Source of the DNA: Canna indica
Taxonomy: Eukaryota > Streptophyta > Magnoliopsida > Zingiberales > Cannaceae
Direction: 5' to 3'
DNA length: 64,000 nt
Assembly (NCBI GenBank): GCA_034359265.1
Contig: CP136893.1
Span: forward strand, 21,956,001-22,020,000
The notes under the pieces: model-generated
Database searches by the model: none
The model's input: the letters and a program-made list of their open reading frames with translations, nothing else
Told to the model about the DNA's origin: nothing
Shown here: one piece after another, positions 14,001 to 26,143 of the stretch
How the letters are laid out: every line of letters starts with the position of its first letter
How positions within the stretch are numbered: the first letter of the stretch is position 1
Made by a program: the position numbers and the translations under genes

Positions 14001-15092
14001 GACAGAAAGTCTGAGAGGAAATCTGACTACAAAGATGGCATATTATTATCTGAAAGGAAAAGAAGTGAAGGAGGTGAGTCCAATGGTAAACTGGAGAAAG
14101 GTATGAGTTTTAAGCATCCCACCAAGAATAAAAATGTTTGTTTGGAAATTCTTATGGAAAAAATTGCCAACTTCAGGTTATTTTGCTAAATTTTTTGGTA
14201 CTGAAATTGAGAATTGTAAGGTTTGTAGTAATGCTGAAGATAGTCTTAATCATATATTCTTTGACTATGAATATGCTAAAGAATATTTGGAATGGGCAGA
14301 GAGGAAAATGAAAATCAAATTCAAACATAGGATGGAATTGAAGAATGCAAAGTGGTTACTGGAAGGGGATGGGTATGAAGCCGACTCTGCTAGAAATCTA
14401 ATTGGGTTCTTAGCAATTTCTTTTTGGCTTTTATGGAAAAATAGAAATCAAATGAAACATAAAGGAAATGGATGAAATACTAGTAGATTGTTTGAACAAG
14501 CTTGTAGAAACCTTCATGAGTTTGATGAAGTAGCTACAATGGGGAGGAATCAAGGAAAATCAAATAGTAGAAAGGAAGATAAGGGAAATTTGAAAAATGA
14601 TGACATAGTTAGTATATTGGTAGATGCAGCATGCTTTGAAGGTACAAATATTGACTGTGGCTATGTGTTTTATAGGAACAAGGAGAAGTATATGTTTGGA
14701 AACTGTTCTGATATAGCTGCTAATCCACTTAATGCTGAACTTAAAGCAATTTGGCATGGTCTTGATAATGCAAGAAAAAAAGGTTTAAGAAGGGTGAGAA
14801 TTGTTCTGATTGCTCAAGGGCTGTGAAGATTTTGAATTGTGATTTTGATGAAAATTGGGAAAGCAAATGGCTGGTAGGGAGAATCAGGAAACTTGCAACT
14901 AGTTTCTTAGATTGCAGATGGCAGTATATTAGCAGAGGAATCAACACTGTAGCTCATGCTTTAGCTAAGGAAAGATCTGGTAAGTTGATGGATACATGTG
15001 TTATGGTGAAAGAGGTTGCTGATAGTAGAATGGAGTTAGTACTTAATGTGTTAATGTGCAGTAGTGAGGAGCTACTGATTATGGAGGATTGA
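11039..15092 (+). pseudogene. LINE ORF2: endonuclease, reverse transcriptase, zf-RVT, RNase H; multiply broken
   Basis: The endonuclease region (about 11040-11670) shows LLETHL, VVGDMN and a terminal SDHNLI. Reverse transcriptase motifs follow: FRPIALCNVMYKILAKV near 12500, NQVAFVPKR near 12600, LDLEKAYD near 12720, RRQGDTLSPYLF near 12890 and the catalytic FADD near 13030. A zf-RVT-type region lies near 14110-14330 (CKVCSNAEDSLNHIFF). An RNase H-like region is at about 14600-14990 (VDAACFEG, NAELKAIWHGL, NTVAHALAKE). In-frame stops and frame changes (near 11545, 12069, 12565, 12747, 13630, 13830 and 14820) show it cannot make a full protein. A further open stretch to 15368 has no recognised domain. 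Confidence 0.88.
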
Positions 15093-15659
15093 GAGGATGA
15101 ATTTGAGATGAGAAAGGAGACACCTTTAATTGAGCATTGTGAGATGGAGAGGGTCAGAAGGGTGACTGATGTTTTAGGTGAGCAATATGGACTACAGAAG
15201 CAAACTGAAACTACTACAGGTTTGAGTTTTGATATTGTAAACGAATATATAGGTGGGTGTAGGAAGGCAATGGTTGTAGGGGAGGATATATGTAATGTAC
15301 ATGAAGCCATTCCTAGTACAAACAATGTAGACATGATTTCTTTGTTGAATAAAGTTGATCCTGCTTAGGAAGAATATTGTAGTATTTAGATAGATGGCGA
15401 GAAGTGCACGACCAGTAATCCTATGCCTTCTCCATCCAATCTGAAATATAATTTGACTTTCTAAGTTTGGATTCCTTTTTTTTTATAATAAAAAAAAATA
15501 TGATTATATTCAATTATCTAAAATCATGTTAGTTTGGATTAAGTTTGATCAGCTCGTGTCAACTTATGATTCAATTTACCAAGTTGGACCAAATTAGGTC
15601 AACTGAATTGTGTTGGACAAATTTCAGTCGAGTTAGCCTAATCACAACAAGAAAATCTC

Positions 15660-16110
15660 GAAATAATGACGTTTAATTTTTGACGTCTGAAGAAGCGTCG
15701 AAATGTCTAAGGGCGGATGGGAACAAAAGTTTATAAATATCGACGTCTAATATAGACGTCGATATGTAAAAAGCAAATATTTCGACGCTGTCATTTTGAC
15801 GAAAAAAATGCCGTTTTTTCGGCAGCGTCAAAATATTTCGACGCCAGCATTTCGTCGCATCTGGGGTCGAAATATTTTGACGCTAGAGTTTTGACTGAAA
15901 GGCGTCGAAATGTTCAGCATTTCGATGCCACTCTTTCGACGCAGCTGGCGTCGAAATATTTCGACGCCAGCCTTTCGTCGCATCTGGCGTCGAAATATTT
16001 CGACGCCAGAGTTTCGACGGAAAGGCGTTGAAATGTTCAGCATTTCGACGCCATTCTTTCGACGCAGTTGGCGTCAAAATGTTTTGACACCTGCGCGGTC
16101 GTCGAAGCAT
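15660..16110. repeat. CACTA subterminal repeat array (TTCGACGC / GCGTCGAA)
   Basis: Many direct and inverted copies of a roughly 10-bp motif (TTTCGACGCC and its complement), often paired into 20-bp palindromes. In CACTA elements such subterminal repeats bind the TnpA-type protein; that role here is inferred from family knowledge. Confidence 0.8.
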
Positions 16111-16113
16111 CGC

Positions 16114-16142
16114 CTCACGGGTTGAAAATTTCAACCCGTGAG
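16114..16142. repeat. 29-bp near-perfect palindrome
   Basis: The arms CTCACGGGTTGAAA and TTTCAACCCGTGAG are separated by one base. Two further small palindromes (CGTACGAATCGTACG; AGCTGAAATTT...AGCT) follow directly. It lies at the inner edge of the CACTA subterminal array. Confidence 0.85.
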
Positions 16143-16196
16143 CGTACGAATCGTACGGTATGTAGCTGAAATTTCTTTTTAGCTGCAGAACCGTAC

Positions 16197-16198
<2 letters not shown>

Positions 16199-16269
<71 letters not shown>
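16199..16269. repeat. (AT)n microsatellite
   Basis: About 70 uninterrupted bases of AT dinucleotides inside the CACTA element. Confidence 0.95.
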
Positions 16270-16271
<2 letters not shown>

Positions 16272-16429
16272 CTGCTGCTATATTTTTTTTTTAATTTTTT
16301 AATAATAAATTTCGTATATAAATTTCGCATATACCCTCTCATCTTTATTTTTCCCTCCGATTTTTTCTTCCTCCCCCCTATTTCTTCTCTCGCGTTTCTT
16401 CTTCCTCCCGCCGACTTCTTCCTCTCATC

Positions 16430-16560
16430 TCGTCAAACCAGCAGCCGCCTGCTGCTTCTTTCTTCTTCATCCCTTCGATTTTTTCTCTCGTCGAATCAGC
16501 AGCCGCCTGCTGCTGCTTCTTTCTTCTTCATCTCGTCAAACAAGCAGCCGACCGAGATCT
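16430..16560. repeat. Imperfect tandem repeat with a CAGCAGCCGCCTGCTGC core
   Basis: A pyrimidine-rich leader holds about two and a half copies of a roughly 65-bp unit containing CAGCAGCCGCCTGCTGC and CTTTCTTCTTCATC. It lies between the subterminal region and the transposase and is probably part of the element's 5' leader. Confidence 0.65.
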
Positions 16561-16789
16561 TGCTCTCGTTTCATCGAACCAGCAGCCAATCAAAATTTTT
16601 CCCGGACAGTGAAATCAAATTACTTCCCTTCTCGTTCTTTTTCTCTGGTGAAACAAACTCAAGTTAGTATAAATTTTTAATTTTTATATCAAATGTTTCA
16701 TGTTATGCTTTAGATTTCTTTTACCTGAATAATACATCATGATCTATTCTCTTTACATTATTTTCATTTCTACATTATTATAACTGTTA

Positions 16790-16887
16790 ATATAATTATT
16801 ACTATTACTGAATTATTATTAATATTATTATAAATATTATATTATATTATTATTATAAATACAGATTTATTATTATAACCGAATTAA

Positions 16888-16963
<76 letters not shown>

Positions 16964-17101
16964 AATACTATATTATTATTATTATTATTATTTAATTATT
17001 ATTATATAAATACTATATTATTATTATTAATTATTATTATTATTACTATATCATTTATTATTATTATTATAACTGAATTAATATTATTATTATTAATACT
17101 A

Positions 17102-17138
<37 letters not shown>

Positions 17139-17145
17139 TATTGAA
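16790..17145. repeat. (ATT)n trinucleotide repeat tract
   Basis: Several hundred bases dominated by ATT/TTA units, with one pure run at about 16882-16960 and interrupted runs on both sides. Confidence 0.92.
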
Positions 17146-17772
17146 TTATTGTTATTATTTAAACTTATATTAGAGTATAATTAATTAGAATAATTAAATT
17201 TAGAATTCATTAAACTTGTCTTGATTTTATAAACTTCTTGCTCCCAACAATGAACTTTTTATTTATTTAAACTTCTCAATTTGATATTTTTATAATTTTC
17301 TACCGAGAGCTTAGACCCGTTCGAGAAATATTTATTGATTTTATAAATTTTGTTGATAAAATTTAGTTGTAATATTAAGTTGAATACTTATTTCGATATG
17401 GAGGAATGCGTATTCTACTTAATATTTTACTAAATAATATCAACAAAATTTATATTTTTCAAATAATAAATATCGAATTGTCCCTTATTGGACAGTTTAG
17501 TAACACAATTATTAATATCGCAAATTTAATTTCATTTGATCACACATGTCAATGGAATGTCGGTTGCATCTCTTTTGTTCTCCGGTACGCTTCAGAAGTT
17601 TTGCGTACTTGGAGAACTAAAAAGAGATGCTGCCGAAATTTTCAGTGACTTATTGTGATTAAATGAGATTATAGGTGCGATTTAATAATGTGTTGCTGAA
17701 TGGGATAGGACCAACCCACCTATATGACTATACCCTTTATAGTAACATTGAAGTTCAATTTTGAAGTCAAAG

Positions 17773-20700
17773 ATGGATAAAACTTGGATGTCAGCACCTC
17801 AATCATCTAAAGCCTATGCGAGAGGAATGAAAAATTTTATTCAGTTCGCAATTGACAATGGATTGGATGAAGATGGCACAATGAATTGTCCGTGCAAAAA
17901 ATGCATCAATAGGAAATATCATAAACCAAAAGATGTTCAAAGACACTTAATATGGAATGGAATTTTATCGAGATATACCATTTGGTATTACCATGGTGAA
18001 CCTTTATATCCGACAACAGAAGCACACCTTGATATATCAAACAGAGCTGAAGCATTTGATCAAGTACATTATCATAATGATGAAACGCCAATTGATGTCA
18101 ATGATGAAACACCAATTGATGTCAATGATGAAACACCAATTGATGTCAATGATGAAACACTAAATGTTAATCTTGATGAAGCTCCAAATGCATTCGAACC
18201 GCCACAAGAATCTTCCCAACATTCTATGATGGATGATCTTGATGTTCCTCTGTATCCAAATTGTGTAAAATACAGTAAATCGTCATTTATCATTCAATTA
18301 TATCATATAAAGGTTCTTAATGGTTGGTCTGGAAAGTCATTCTCAATGTTGTTAGAATTGTTGAAAGAAGCTTTTCCAGAAGGCAATACACATCCATCAA
18401 CGTATTATCAAGCAAAAAAATATGTGAAAGATTTGGGTTTATTCTATCAAAAGATACATGCTTGTCCAAATGATTGCATTCTATACATGGATGAAACTGC
18501 GGAAGCATCAACATGCAGCATTTGTGGATTGTCTCGATGGACTTCCTCTTCAACTAATGATGAATCAACAAGTCAGTTAGAACGGAAAAAAAACCTGCAA
18601 AAGTGTTACGATATTTTCCACTTATTCCAAGACTGACTCGTTTATATATGTCATCGAAGACCGCAAGCTCGATGAGGTGGCATTCTGAAAGACGCACCAA
18701 AGATGGAATCATACGACATCCTGCTGATGCAGAAGCTTGGCAAGCTTTTGACAGAAGATATCCAGACTTCGTTGTTGATTCACGTAATGTTAGATTGGGT
18801 CTTGCAAGTGATGGATTTAATCCATTTCGATCAATGAGCACAACTTATAGCACTTGGCCTGTTGTATTGATACCTTATAATATGGAACCATGGGCATGTA
18901 TGAAGAGATCTTCAATAATGTTATCAATGTTAATTCCAAGCGCTAAGGGACTAGGAAATGACATTGATGTGTACTTACAACCTCTCATTTCTGAATTGAA
19001 GCTATTGTGGAGCGGAGTAACAGCATTTGATAGTATATCCGACGAACAATTTACTCTGCGTGCAGCTTTAATGTGGACCATTAATGATTTTCCAGCATAT
19101 GCAATGTTATCAGGTTGGAGCACTAAAGGACGATATGCATGTCCCATATGCGGTGATAAGACAGATTCTCGTTGGCTTAATCACGGAAAAAAACATTGTT
19201 ATCTAGGCCATCGTAGATGGTTGTCACAAGAACATCTGTTTCGTCAGGACACTGAATTATTTGACGGGACAATAGAAAATGATAATGCACCAGTGCCAGT
19301 TGATTCAAAAATTGTTTACGAGCAGATTCAACACATTAAACATGTTTATGGCAAAACTACCAACACAAGTAAAAAGCGCACTCGAAATAATTTGGATAGT
19401 GAGTCAGAAGGCATTAATGCAGACACACAAACTCAGCAAAGTTTTCAGAGGCAAGATTATGGAATGTGGAAAAAGAAAAGTATATTTTTTGAATTACCAT
19501 ATTGGCAGCATAATCCATTGCGTCATAATTTGGATGTTATGCATATTGAGAAAAATATATGTGATAATCTGATTGGTACTATATTAGATATTGATGGAAA
19601 AGGGAAAGATAATTTAAATACACGATTAGATTTGCAAGACATGAATATAAGACATCATTTACATCCAATATTATTACCAAATGGTAGATATGATATACCC
19701 TTGGCAATTTATTCAATGTCCACTCTTGAAAAGGATCTCATGCTGACATGTATCAAAAATATGAAAGTGCCCGATGGATATTCATCAAATATTTCTAGAT
19801 GTGTGAATCTCAAGGATCATAGATTACAAAAGTTGAAGAGTCATGATTCACATATACTGCTTCAAGATATTTTTCCGCATGTATTACGAGGAATTGTGCA
19901 TAAAGATGTTCTCCTCATTGTTAAAGAGATTTCTGCATTTTTTAAAAAATTATGCAGTGCCAATTTAGACCATTGTGCCTTGGACGATTTGCAATCACGT
20001 GTGCCTTTGCTCTTATGTAAAATGGAGCAAATTTTTCCACCGAGTTTTTTCACTATTATGGTGCATTTGATGATTCACCTTCCAACAGAGGTGAAACTTG
20101 GTGGTCCTGTTCATTACCGTTGGATGTACCCAATTGAAAGGTTTACTTTATTTATATTTTTTAAATATCTCGTGTTCATTAAGTATTAATAGTGAATCGT
20201 CAAATGAGGAGAATTTGTCTCGTGTTCATAGGTTATTTATGAGATATAAATCTCATGTTCGAAATAAAGCACAACCAGAGGGATCCATCGCTGAAGGATA
20301 TATTGCTGATGAATGTCTTACATTTTTTTCTCGATATTTTAATAATATTGAAACGGTGTTCAATCGACCGCAGAGAAATTATGAAGTTGAAAATATTGAA
20401 AACTACTTATTTTCTTCTGGTGGTCGATTTATTGGCAAAGCTCGCATTGGTACGTTGGATTTAAATGCATATGCACAAATGCACAGATATGTCTTGTTGC
20501 ATACTCCAATGATTGAACCATACAAAAGGTATCAATTATTATTAAATGTCTTCATATTTTAAGTTATTTTAAGATTATTGGTGTAATTTTTATTTTATTG
20601 TCTCAGACAATTTCTTGAAGAACAATGTCATATAAATAATTTATCAGTTGCATCGAATGCTCAACAACAAAGGTGGATCATAGAGAGATTCGCATTGTGG

Positions 20701-21178
20701 TTACAAGATAAAGTGTCGGAAATGGTACAAAATGATTGTGATGCTTCACTACTTGCGTTAGCTCGAGGTCCAGTATCTGTAATTAAAAAATATGATGGAT
20801 TGATTATAACTGGTTATAGATTTCATACCAAGCAACGAGAAAGATTGCGTAAAACACAAAATAATGGTTTAATGGTTGAAGCTGACAATCGTCAATATTA
20901 TGGAGTTCTAACGGATGTAATTGAATTGGACTATCGTGGGGTATTCAAGGTAGTTCTTTTTCGTGCTGAATGGGTTGATATAAGGAATTCACGGGGTTTA
21001 CGAGTGGATGAGAATGGATTCACATTAGTTAATCTTTCTCGATTATTTCATACCGGTGCATTTCTAAAAGATGACCCGTATGTGTTTTCATCACAAGCAA
21101 AACAAGTATTTTAGATGTCAGATCCGAAGAATAATGAGTGGTCGCATGTTATAAATGTATATCCTAGATATTTATATG
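17773..21178 (+). pseudogene. CACTA transposase (TNP2 family), inactivated
   Basis: Likely exons are 17773-20140, 20232-20528 and 20607-21178. Domains in order: Transpos_assoc N-terminus (MDKTWMSAPQSSKAYARG; CPCKKCINRK), the Tnp2 transposase core (MDDLDVPLYPNC; MRWHSERRTKDGIIRHP; CPICG; RHNLDVMHIEKN), DUF4218 (HLPTEVKLGGPVHYRWMYP; NKAQPEGSIAEGYIADECL) and DUF4216 (EADNRQYYGVLTDVIELDY; FRAEWVD). Two lesions are clear. An eight-A run at 18586-18593 looks one base short and throws the frame out before VLRYFPLIPRL. A TAG at 21112-21114 replaces the aromatic codon normally following QVF. The start is the ATG of MDKTWM, where family similarity begins. A homopolymer error in the assembly could mimic the first lesion but not the second. 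Confidence 0.88.
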
Positions 21179-21273
21179 ACATCGGTAAATGACTTATTAT
21201 TTATCAATATTATTTATATAATTTGTTAATCTTTATGTATTTATCAATATATAATATTATGTTATCATACAGG

Positions 21274-22006
21274 ATGTCAAGATCAAGAATAATAGATTCA
21301 GATGCTGAGACCCGCGAGGAGGGTGAACTTAGTCCCGAGAGTGATCGTCCTGGGTCGTCACAAGGGCGAATTCATAGACCTTTCTACATTTGGAGTTAGT
21401 TTTTATGTCATCATACATGTGAACATTATTTATTTAATCAAATTAATATTAATGTTTTCTGATGTAATTTAAAAACAGACACTACAACACAAATGCAACA
21501 TGAAGGGTCTCCATATTTTACAACTTCTTTTGTGTATACACTTAATCTCGACCAGTTAATTATGATCAATTTTTCTGATTGGGGTCAAAGTCATGATGGC
21601 GGCCACAGATTATACTCACGTTTTATGGGGTTACTAGCTAGTGTGTGATTCTACATTCTTACCATTGACGCCTGACCCTTGGAATCAAATTTCTTCCATA
21701 TATAAGAATGGATTATGGGAGCAATTATTGGTATATTATGAATTTATGTTAGATTGCATTATTTAGTTGTGTGAAACTATATATTAAATATATATTTTGG
21801 GGTCAAACTAATATCATTTATAAATGCAGAGATATTTTTTGATCCCTACTGAGAACAGGGATCGTATTTTTCGCACTACTATGGCGGCCTTTGACAGAAA
21901 ATTTAAAAATTATAAACTTATATTTAAAAATATATATTTTAAAATTGAAGAGTCAAAAGAGGAAAATCTTACACGTCGACCACGAAATGTTAGTATTTTT
22001 TTATGA
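21274..22006 (+). pseudogene. Second CACTA ORF (TnpA/transposase_24-like), truncated
   Basis: After a plausible acceptor at 21272 a new frame starts MSRSRIIDSDAETREEGE. Later blocks in other frames resemble the plant Ptta/En/Spm accessory protein family, for example RIFRTTMAAFDRKFKNYKL near 21850-21910. The sequence is broken by frame changes and ends at the CACTA/Gypsy junction. Family assignment is tentative. Confidence 0.5.
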
Positions 22007-22014
22007 CATAGGGA

Positions 22015-24980
22015 ATACACCCTAGTGAATATCAAGAGGGAGACTATTCTCTGGGAAACTTACGACCTACGGCTTCTCAATTATCCTAGCAACGCGGGGA
22101 AGCAGAAGATACCGCCCAATGCAGATAGAAGCAAGAAGTGTGAGTTCCATCTCACCTATAGGCACACCACCGAGGAACGAGTGTTGCTTAAAGATCATAT
22201 CGATAATTTGATATGGGAAGGATGGCTCGATCGCTACACCAATCACGGAAGGAACCATAGCCGGGATCAGAACGACCATGATCACTGACGCCGAAGTCAA
22301 AGCAGAACACCCTCGAGCAATACCGGGGGCAATCGAGACAGTGGTAGGACAAATCGACCACCAATGAGATCTACGAGGTCATCGACCACATAACTAGAGA
22401 ATTCGCATGAGGAGGCGAGACAAGCTCTGCTAGAAAAGGTCCCTTCGAGTCATCATGGCAGTTGACGACACAACTCGCCTACAGAGGTCTAACACTAGAG
22501 CCTCGATAATATCATTCTATGAGTCTGATTTCCATGAAATTGATAAAATTATGCACGACTCTATCATCATTTCACTAATTGTTGGCAACTTTATCATCAG
22601 GAAAGTCCTAAAAGACTAAGGAAGTTCGGCTAACATCCTTCTTCACTCAACATTTAGAAAGATGCAGCTAACTAAAGCTTCACTCTATCCCTATAACGAA
22701 GACCTAGTAGGTTTAGAATTTACGGCCAAAATTTGGAATTTAGTTTCAAGATAATTTCATATTTATTTCCCTTTTTTTTCTGGCTATAATTGGATCCTTG
22801 TGAAATATAGAACCTGTGTGGATGACTTTTCGTCTCTTTTTCTTCGGATGCAACTTCAAGTAATACGATATCAACTCCCCACCTGGTGCTCGAATTCTCT
22901 ATTTTAGAGACAGAAGTGAGGGTGATCCATGCCAACCAGAAAGAAGCTTGTCGGTGCTACAACGAATGTTTGAAGTAGAAGACGACCAAACTGAGGGAAA
23001 TGCCAAGCACTCTACCCCATCAAGTGCTCTCGGTATCTCTCACAAAGTAGTAACTGAGAGCATCCAAGCTGAACCTGAATAAGGATGTCCAAGAGCGGCC
23101 CCAGCTCGCTGATAACCCGAGTGATATTCATTGGAGCTTGCCTCCTAGCCGAGCACAAAACTCAACTTGATGTTCCGCTCAAAAACAATGACGGCTCCCA
23201 AGCAAAGGACCTCTCCCTAGAAAGGTATCAATCCTTCGTCCATTCATTGGTAATTAACGTTGATCAATATGTAATCCAACTCACACCTGGGGGAAAGCAC
23301 CCAAGCCAATCCACCATCCAAAATTATCAGCACAAAAAATCGCAAAACGATACGTCCGTCATTCAATAAGCCCACAAATGACCGAGCATCAAGCCGACCG
23401 ACACCTCGGTCGAGGTTCGAACGTCTAACCAGGTGATGTACCACCCATCTAATAGCTTAGCCAAGGCAACCAACACCATGGTCCCAACGAAAACCACGGA
23501 GCCCAGCCTCCTTAGAACAAGCCTTGACGAATAAAACAACTCAAAAATCCGTGAGGATGAACTGAACCTCATCGAGGAACGAAAGCTCGCCCTAGTCGAG
23601 GGAAAAAGTGACCTACCCTTCTTAACTACAAGTGGTCGGCCCACTCGTTTCCATTCACTGTGATTTTCTCCCACATGGTTTTTTTCCTTTAGAGGTTTTA
23701 ACGAGGCATAACCATGCCGAGCACCTCGCTCTGTGGGGATCTAATATATTATCAATTTCCTTCCATCTATTAAAGATTTTTTCCTTTCTCCACATCTATG
23801 TGTGTGTGTCCAGGAAATTTACAACTATCTCATAATACACCAAAAAGGAATCCCTACGATCATCGCGATAGGAATGCCACCCCACAATGGTAGCAACCTC
23901 TCTCATGCGCAGTGCATCCATCATTCACGACCCCAAGCGCGGCACTGCCTTACACTACCCACGAGCTCGACTTGACCCCAAGTGCGGTCCTCGGCCTCAA
24001 CGCCACTAAAGAATAAGCCCGAACTGTGGCCCCGCTCTAAATGAGCATGACCCCAAGCGTGGTCATGCCTCATGCTCCTCGCGAGCTCAGCTTGACCCCA
24101 ATTGCGTTCCTCAGCCTCAGCGCCACTAAAGATCGGGCTCGGATTGTGGCCCTGCTCTGAATGAGCACGACCCCAAGCAAGGTCCTGCCTTATGCTCCCC
24201 GCGAGCTCGGCTTGATCCCAAGCGCAATCCTCGGCCTCAACGCCATCGAAGACCGAGCTCAGATTGCGGCCCCGCTTTAAATGAGCACGACCCCTAGCGT
24301 GATCCTATCTTACGCTCCCCGTGAGCTCATCTTGACACCATGCGGGGCCCTCGACCTCTGCGCCACCAATTTTGGCCTTAGTGCCCTTGAAGACCAAGCT
24401 CGGATTATTGCCTCGCTCTAAATGAGAACGACTATAAGCTAGCGCGGTCCTGCTTTACGCTTCCAGCGCGCTCGACTTGACCCCAAGTGCGTTTCTTGAC
24501 CTCATCACCATTACTTGCGGCCTTAGTGCCCTCAAAGACCTCAGCATCCCCAGCGTCTTCCTCGGCCCAAAACACGGGCTCCGACCCCCGAGTGAGATAA
24601 ACTGCAGTGTCCTCAATGCCCTCTAAAACTCTAAACGGGTCTCCTAGCCTCAGGGATAGCTTCCAACCCCTAACGTGGACAACTTCCACGAATGTCGAAT
24701 CTGAAGGGCCGACAGCCCTGTGAGCAACTATCGAGCAGGTAACCTCGATCCTAGGTCTACCTTTAACAGGAATGTGGTCTCAACCTGAAGAACTAAGGGC
24801 GTTTCGCTACCTTGAGAAACAGATATCGAATAGCTGACATCAGCCAAAGAAGCTTCGGAGCATTCTTCAGCCCCAACGGCTACCAACCATACATCATTGG
24901 CCAAACGCTATTAGACTGACCAAAGGGCGCCCCGCATCTGCCAAACACATAGCTCGTAGCAAGCACAGACAACGAAAACA
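22015..24980 (+). mobile_element. Degenerate Gypsy-type LTR retrotransposon remnant
   Basis: Recognisable pieces: the gag C-terminus with a Ty3/Gypsy-like CEFHLTYRHTTEER...LLKDHIDNLIWEGWL block (22130-22240); an aspartic protease remnant near 22500-22700 where D-S-G has become D-stop-G (LKD*GSSANILL); and the protease-RT linker HLVLEFSILETEVRVIHANQ near 22870-22940. No reverse transcriptase or integrase is found. Near 23690 the phrase AGAGGTTTTAACGAGGC resembles sequence seen close to or in many plant LTRs, so the following GC-richer part may be LTR-derived. Confidence 0.65.
23928..24560. repeat. 120-bp tandem repeat, about five copies
   Basis: Units start with CGACCCCAAGC at 23928, 24048, 24168 and 24288, a spacing of exactly 120 bp. 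A diverged fifth copy starts near 24428, 140 bp on, with an internal insertion. Each unit also contains GAGCTCGRCTTGACCCCAAG and CCTCGGCCTCAACGCCA. It probably lies in the LTR or untranslated part of the Gypsy remnant. Confidence 0.9.
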
Positions 24981-24994
24981 ATACATAAAAAATA

Positions 24995-25687
24995 GGGTAA
25001 TTACCTTAATATATCATGAATTATGAATTTTGTCTCAAATCTATCATGAACTTTGACTTCTCCAAATTGCATCATCAACTATTACATTTGTATCAATTGC
25101 ATCCCTCCGTTAAAATTTTGTCAGCTGCCCCGTTAACCCTGTGACGTGGCATGTACACGTGTATTAAAAAACTATTTTTTATTCAAAATTAATTTAAAAA
25201 ATTTTAAAATATATATCTTTCTAATATCCATGTGTGCTGCACACGTGGATTAAAAAAAATATAAAAATAAAAAATTATTATTATTTAAAAAATTAAAAAT
25301 ATATATATTTTTTTAAAAAAAGCCTATTCTGACTTGTCCACGTGTGCTTCACACGTGGATAATAAATATTAAAAAATATGTAATTTTTAAAAATAATTTT
25401 TTATTTTTAAAAAATAATAACAATTTTTTAATCCACATGTGCAGTACACGTGGATATTAGAAAGATTTTGAAAAAAAATAAATTTTTCATTAATTTTGAA
25501 TAAAAAATAGTTTTTTAATACACGTGTACATGCCACATCACAGGGTTAACGAGGCAGCTGACAGAATTTTAACAGAGGGATGCAATTGATACAAATGTAA
25601 TAGTTGAGGATGCAATTTGGAGAAGTCAAAGTTCATGATAGATTTGTGACAAAGTCCATAATTCAGGATATATTAAGGTAATTACCC
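24995..25687. mobile_element. Mutator-like MITE with very long inverted repeats
   Basis: The element starts GGGTAATTACCTTAATATATC and ends with the inverse. A perfect 9-bp duplication TAAAAAATA flanks it (24986-24994, 25688-25696), the size expected for Mutator-like elements. The two arms match over about 270 bp with few differences, so most of the 693-bp element can fold into one hairpin. CACGTG-type words recur in the arms (TACACGTGT, CACACGTGGAT). No transposase is present. Confidence 0.9.
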
Positions 25688-26143
25688 TAAAAAATATGGC
25701 AGAAAGTAAAAAACATCCAAAAACATATCCACAAAGCCCAAGAGGGGCAACAATGTCAAGAGGCTCACAAAGGGCAAATGTTAATAGCCCCGAAGGGCAG
25801 CAATCCAAAGCCAGACAAAACATTATTAATTTCAATGCAAGGGCTAAATGGTCCAAGTTACAAACTTACTAGGGTGAGGATGGAGGAACATCGATGGTCG
25901 CAGAGGGGACATCACCCTTAGAGACGTCGGTTGCTATCACCGAAGGGGAGGTCGGCTCAAAGGCAATCATCGGTGAATCTTCCTCAACTTCCTTCGCTGG
26001 GTCAAAAGCCTCCTCCTCCCCCAAGGGGGTCGACCAAGGGGCCTTACATGATCTCCTTGAAGTACTCTGTCTCTAAGAGGTCGACTCCCGGGCCGAGGAA
26101 TTTGGCCTACTCCAGTGCCTTATCAAAGCCCATAGGGCCGTAT

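Larger units (their letters stand above)
9203..15498 (+). mobile_element. Degenerate L1-type LINE retrotransposon with RNase H
   Basis: The element carries the usual plant LINE order: a gag-like ORF1 with a DUF4283 domain, then an endonuclease, reverse transcriptase, zf-RVT zinc-binding region and RNase H in ORF2. All are broken by stops and frameshifts. A short A-rich tail ends at 15498. The octamer TATGATTA occurs directly before the proposed start (9195-9202) and directly after the tail (15499-15506); it could be the target-site duplication but is short for this class, so the ends are tentative. Domain identity is secure from sequence; the ends are inferred. Confidence 0.8.
15643..22010 (+). 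mobile_element. CACTA (En/Spm) DNA transposon, right end missing
   Basis: The left end reads CACAACAAGAAAATC, one base off the classical CACTACAAGAAAA terminus. It is followed by subterminal arrays of the palindrome-forming motif GCGTCGAAATATTTCGACGC. The body carries a TNP2-type transposase pseudogene (17773-21178) and part of a second ORF. Near 22010 the sequence switches abruptly to Gypsy-like gag sequence, so the right terminus has been lost. The three-base target duplication cannot be checked because only one end is present. Confidence 0.85.

Noticed and set aside
18072..18293. Minus-strand frame with a repeated VSSLTSIG pattern
   Set aside because: Antisense shadow of a short in-frame repeat in the CACTA transposase gene.
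24432..24689. 85-codon minus-strand frame
   Set aside because: Partly overlaps the 120-bp tandem repeat and matches no family I recognise.
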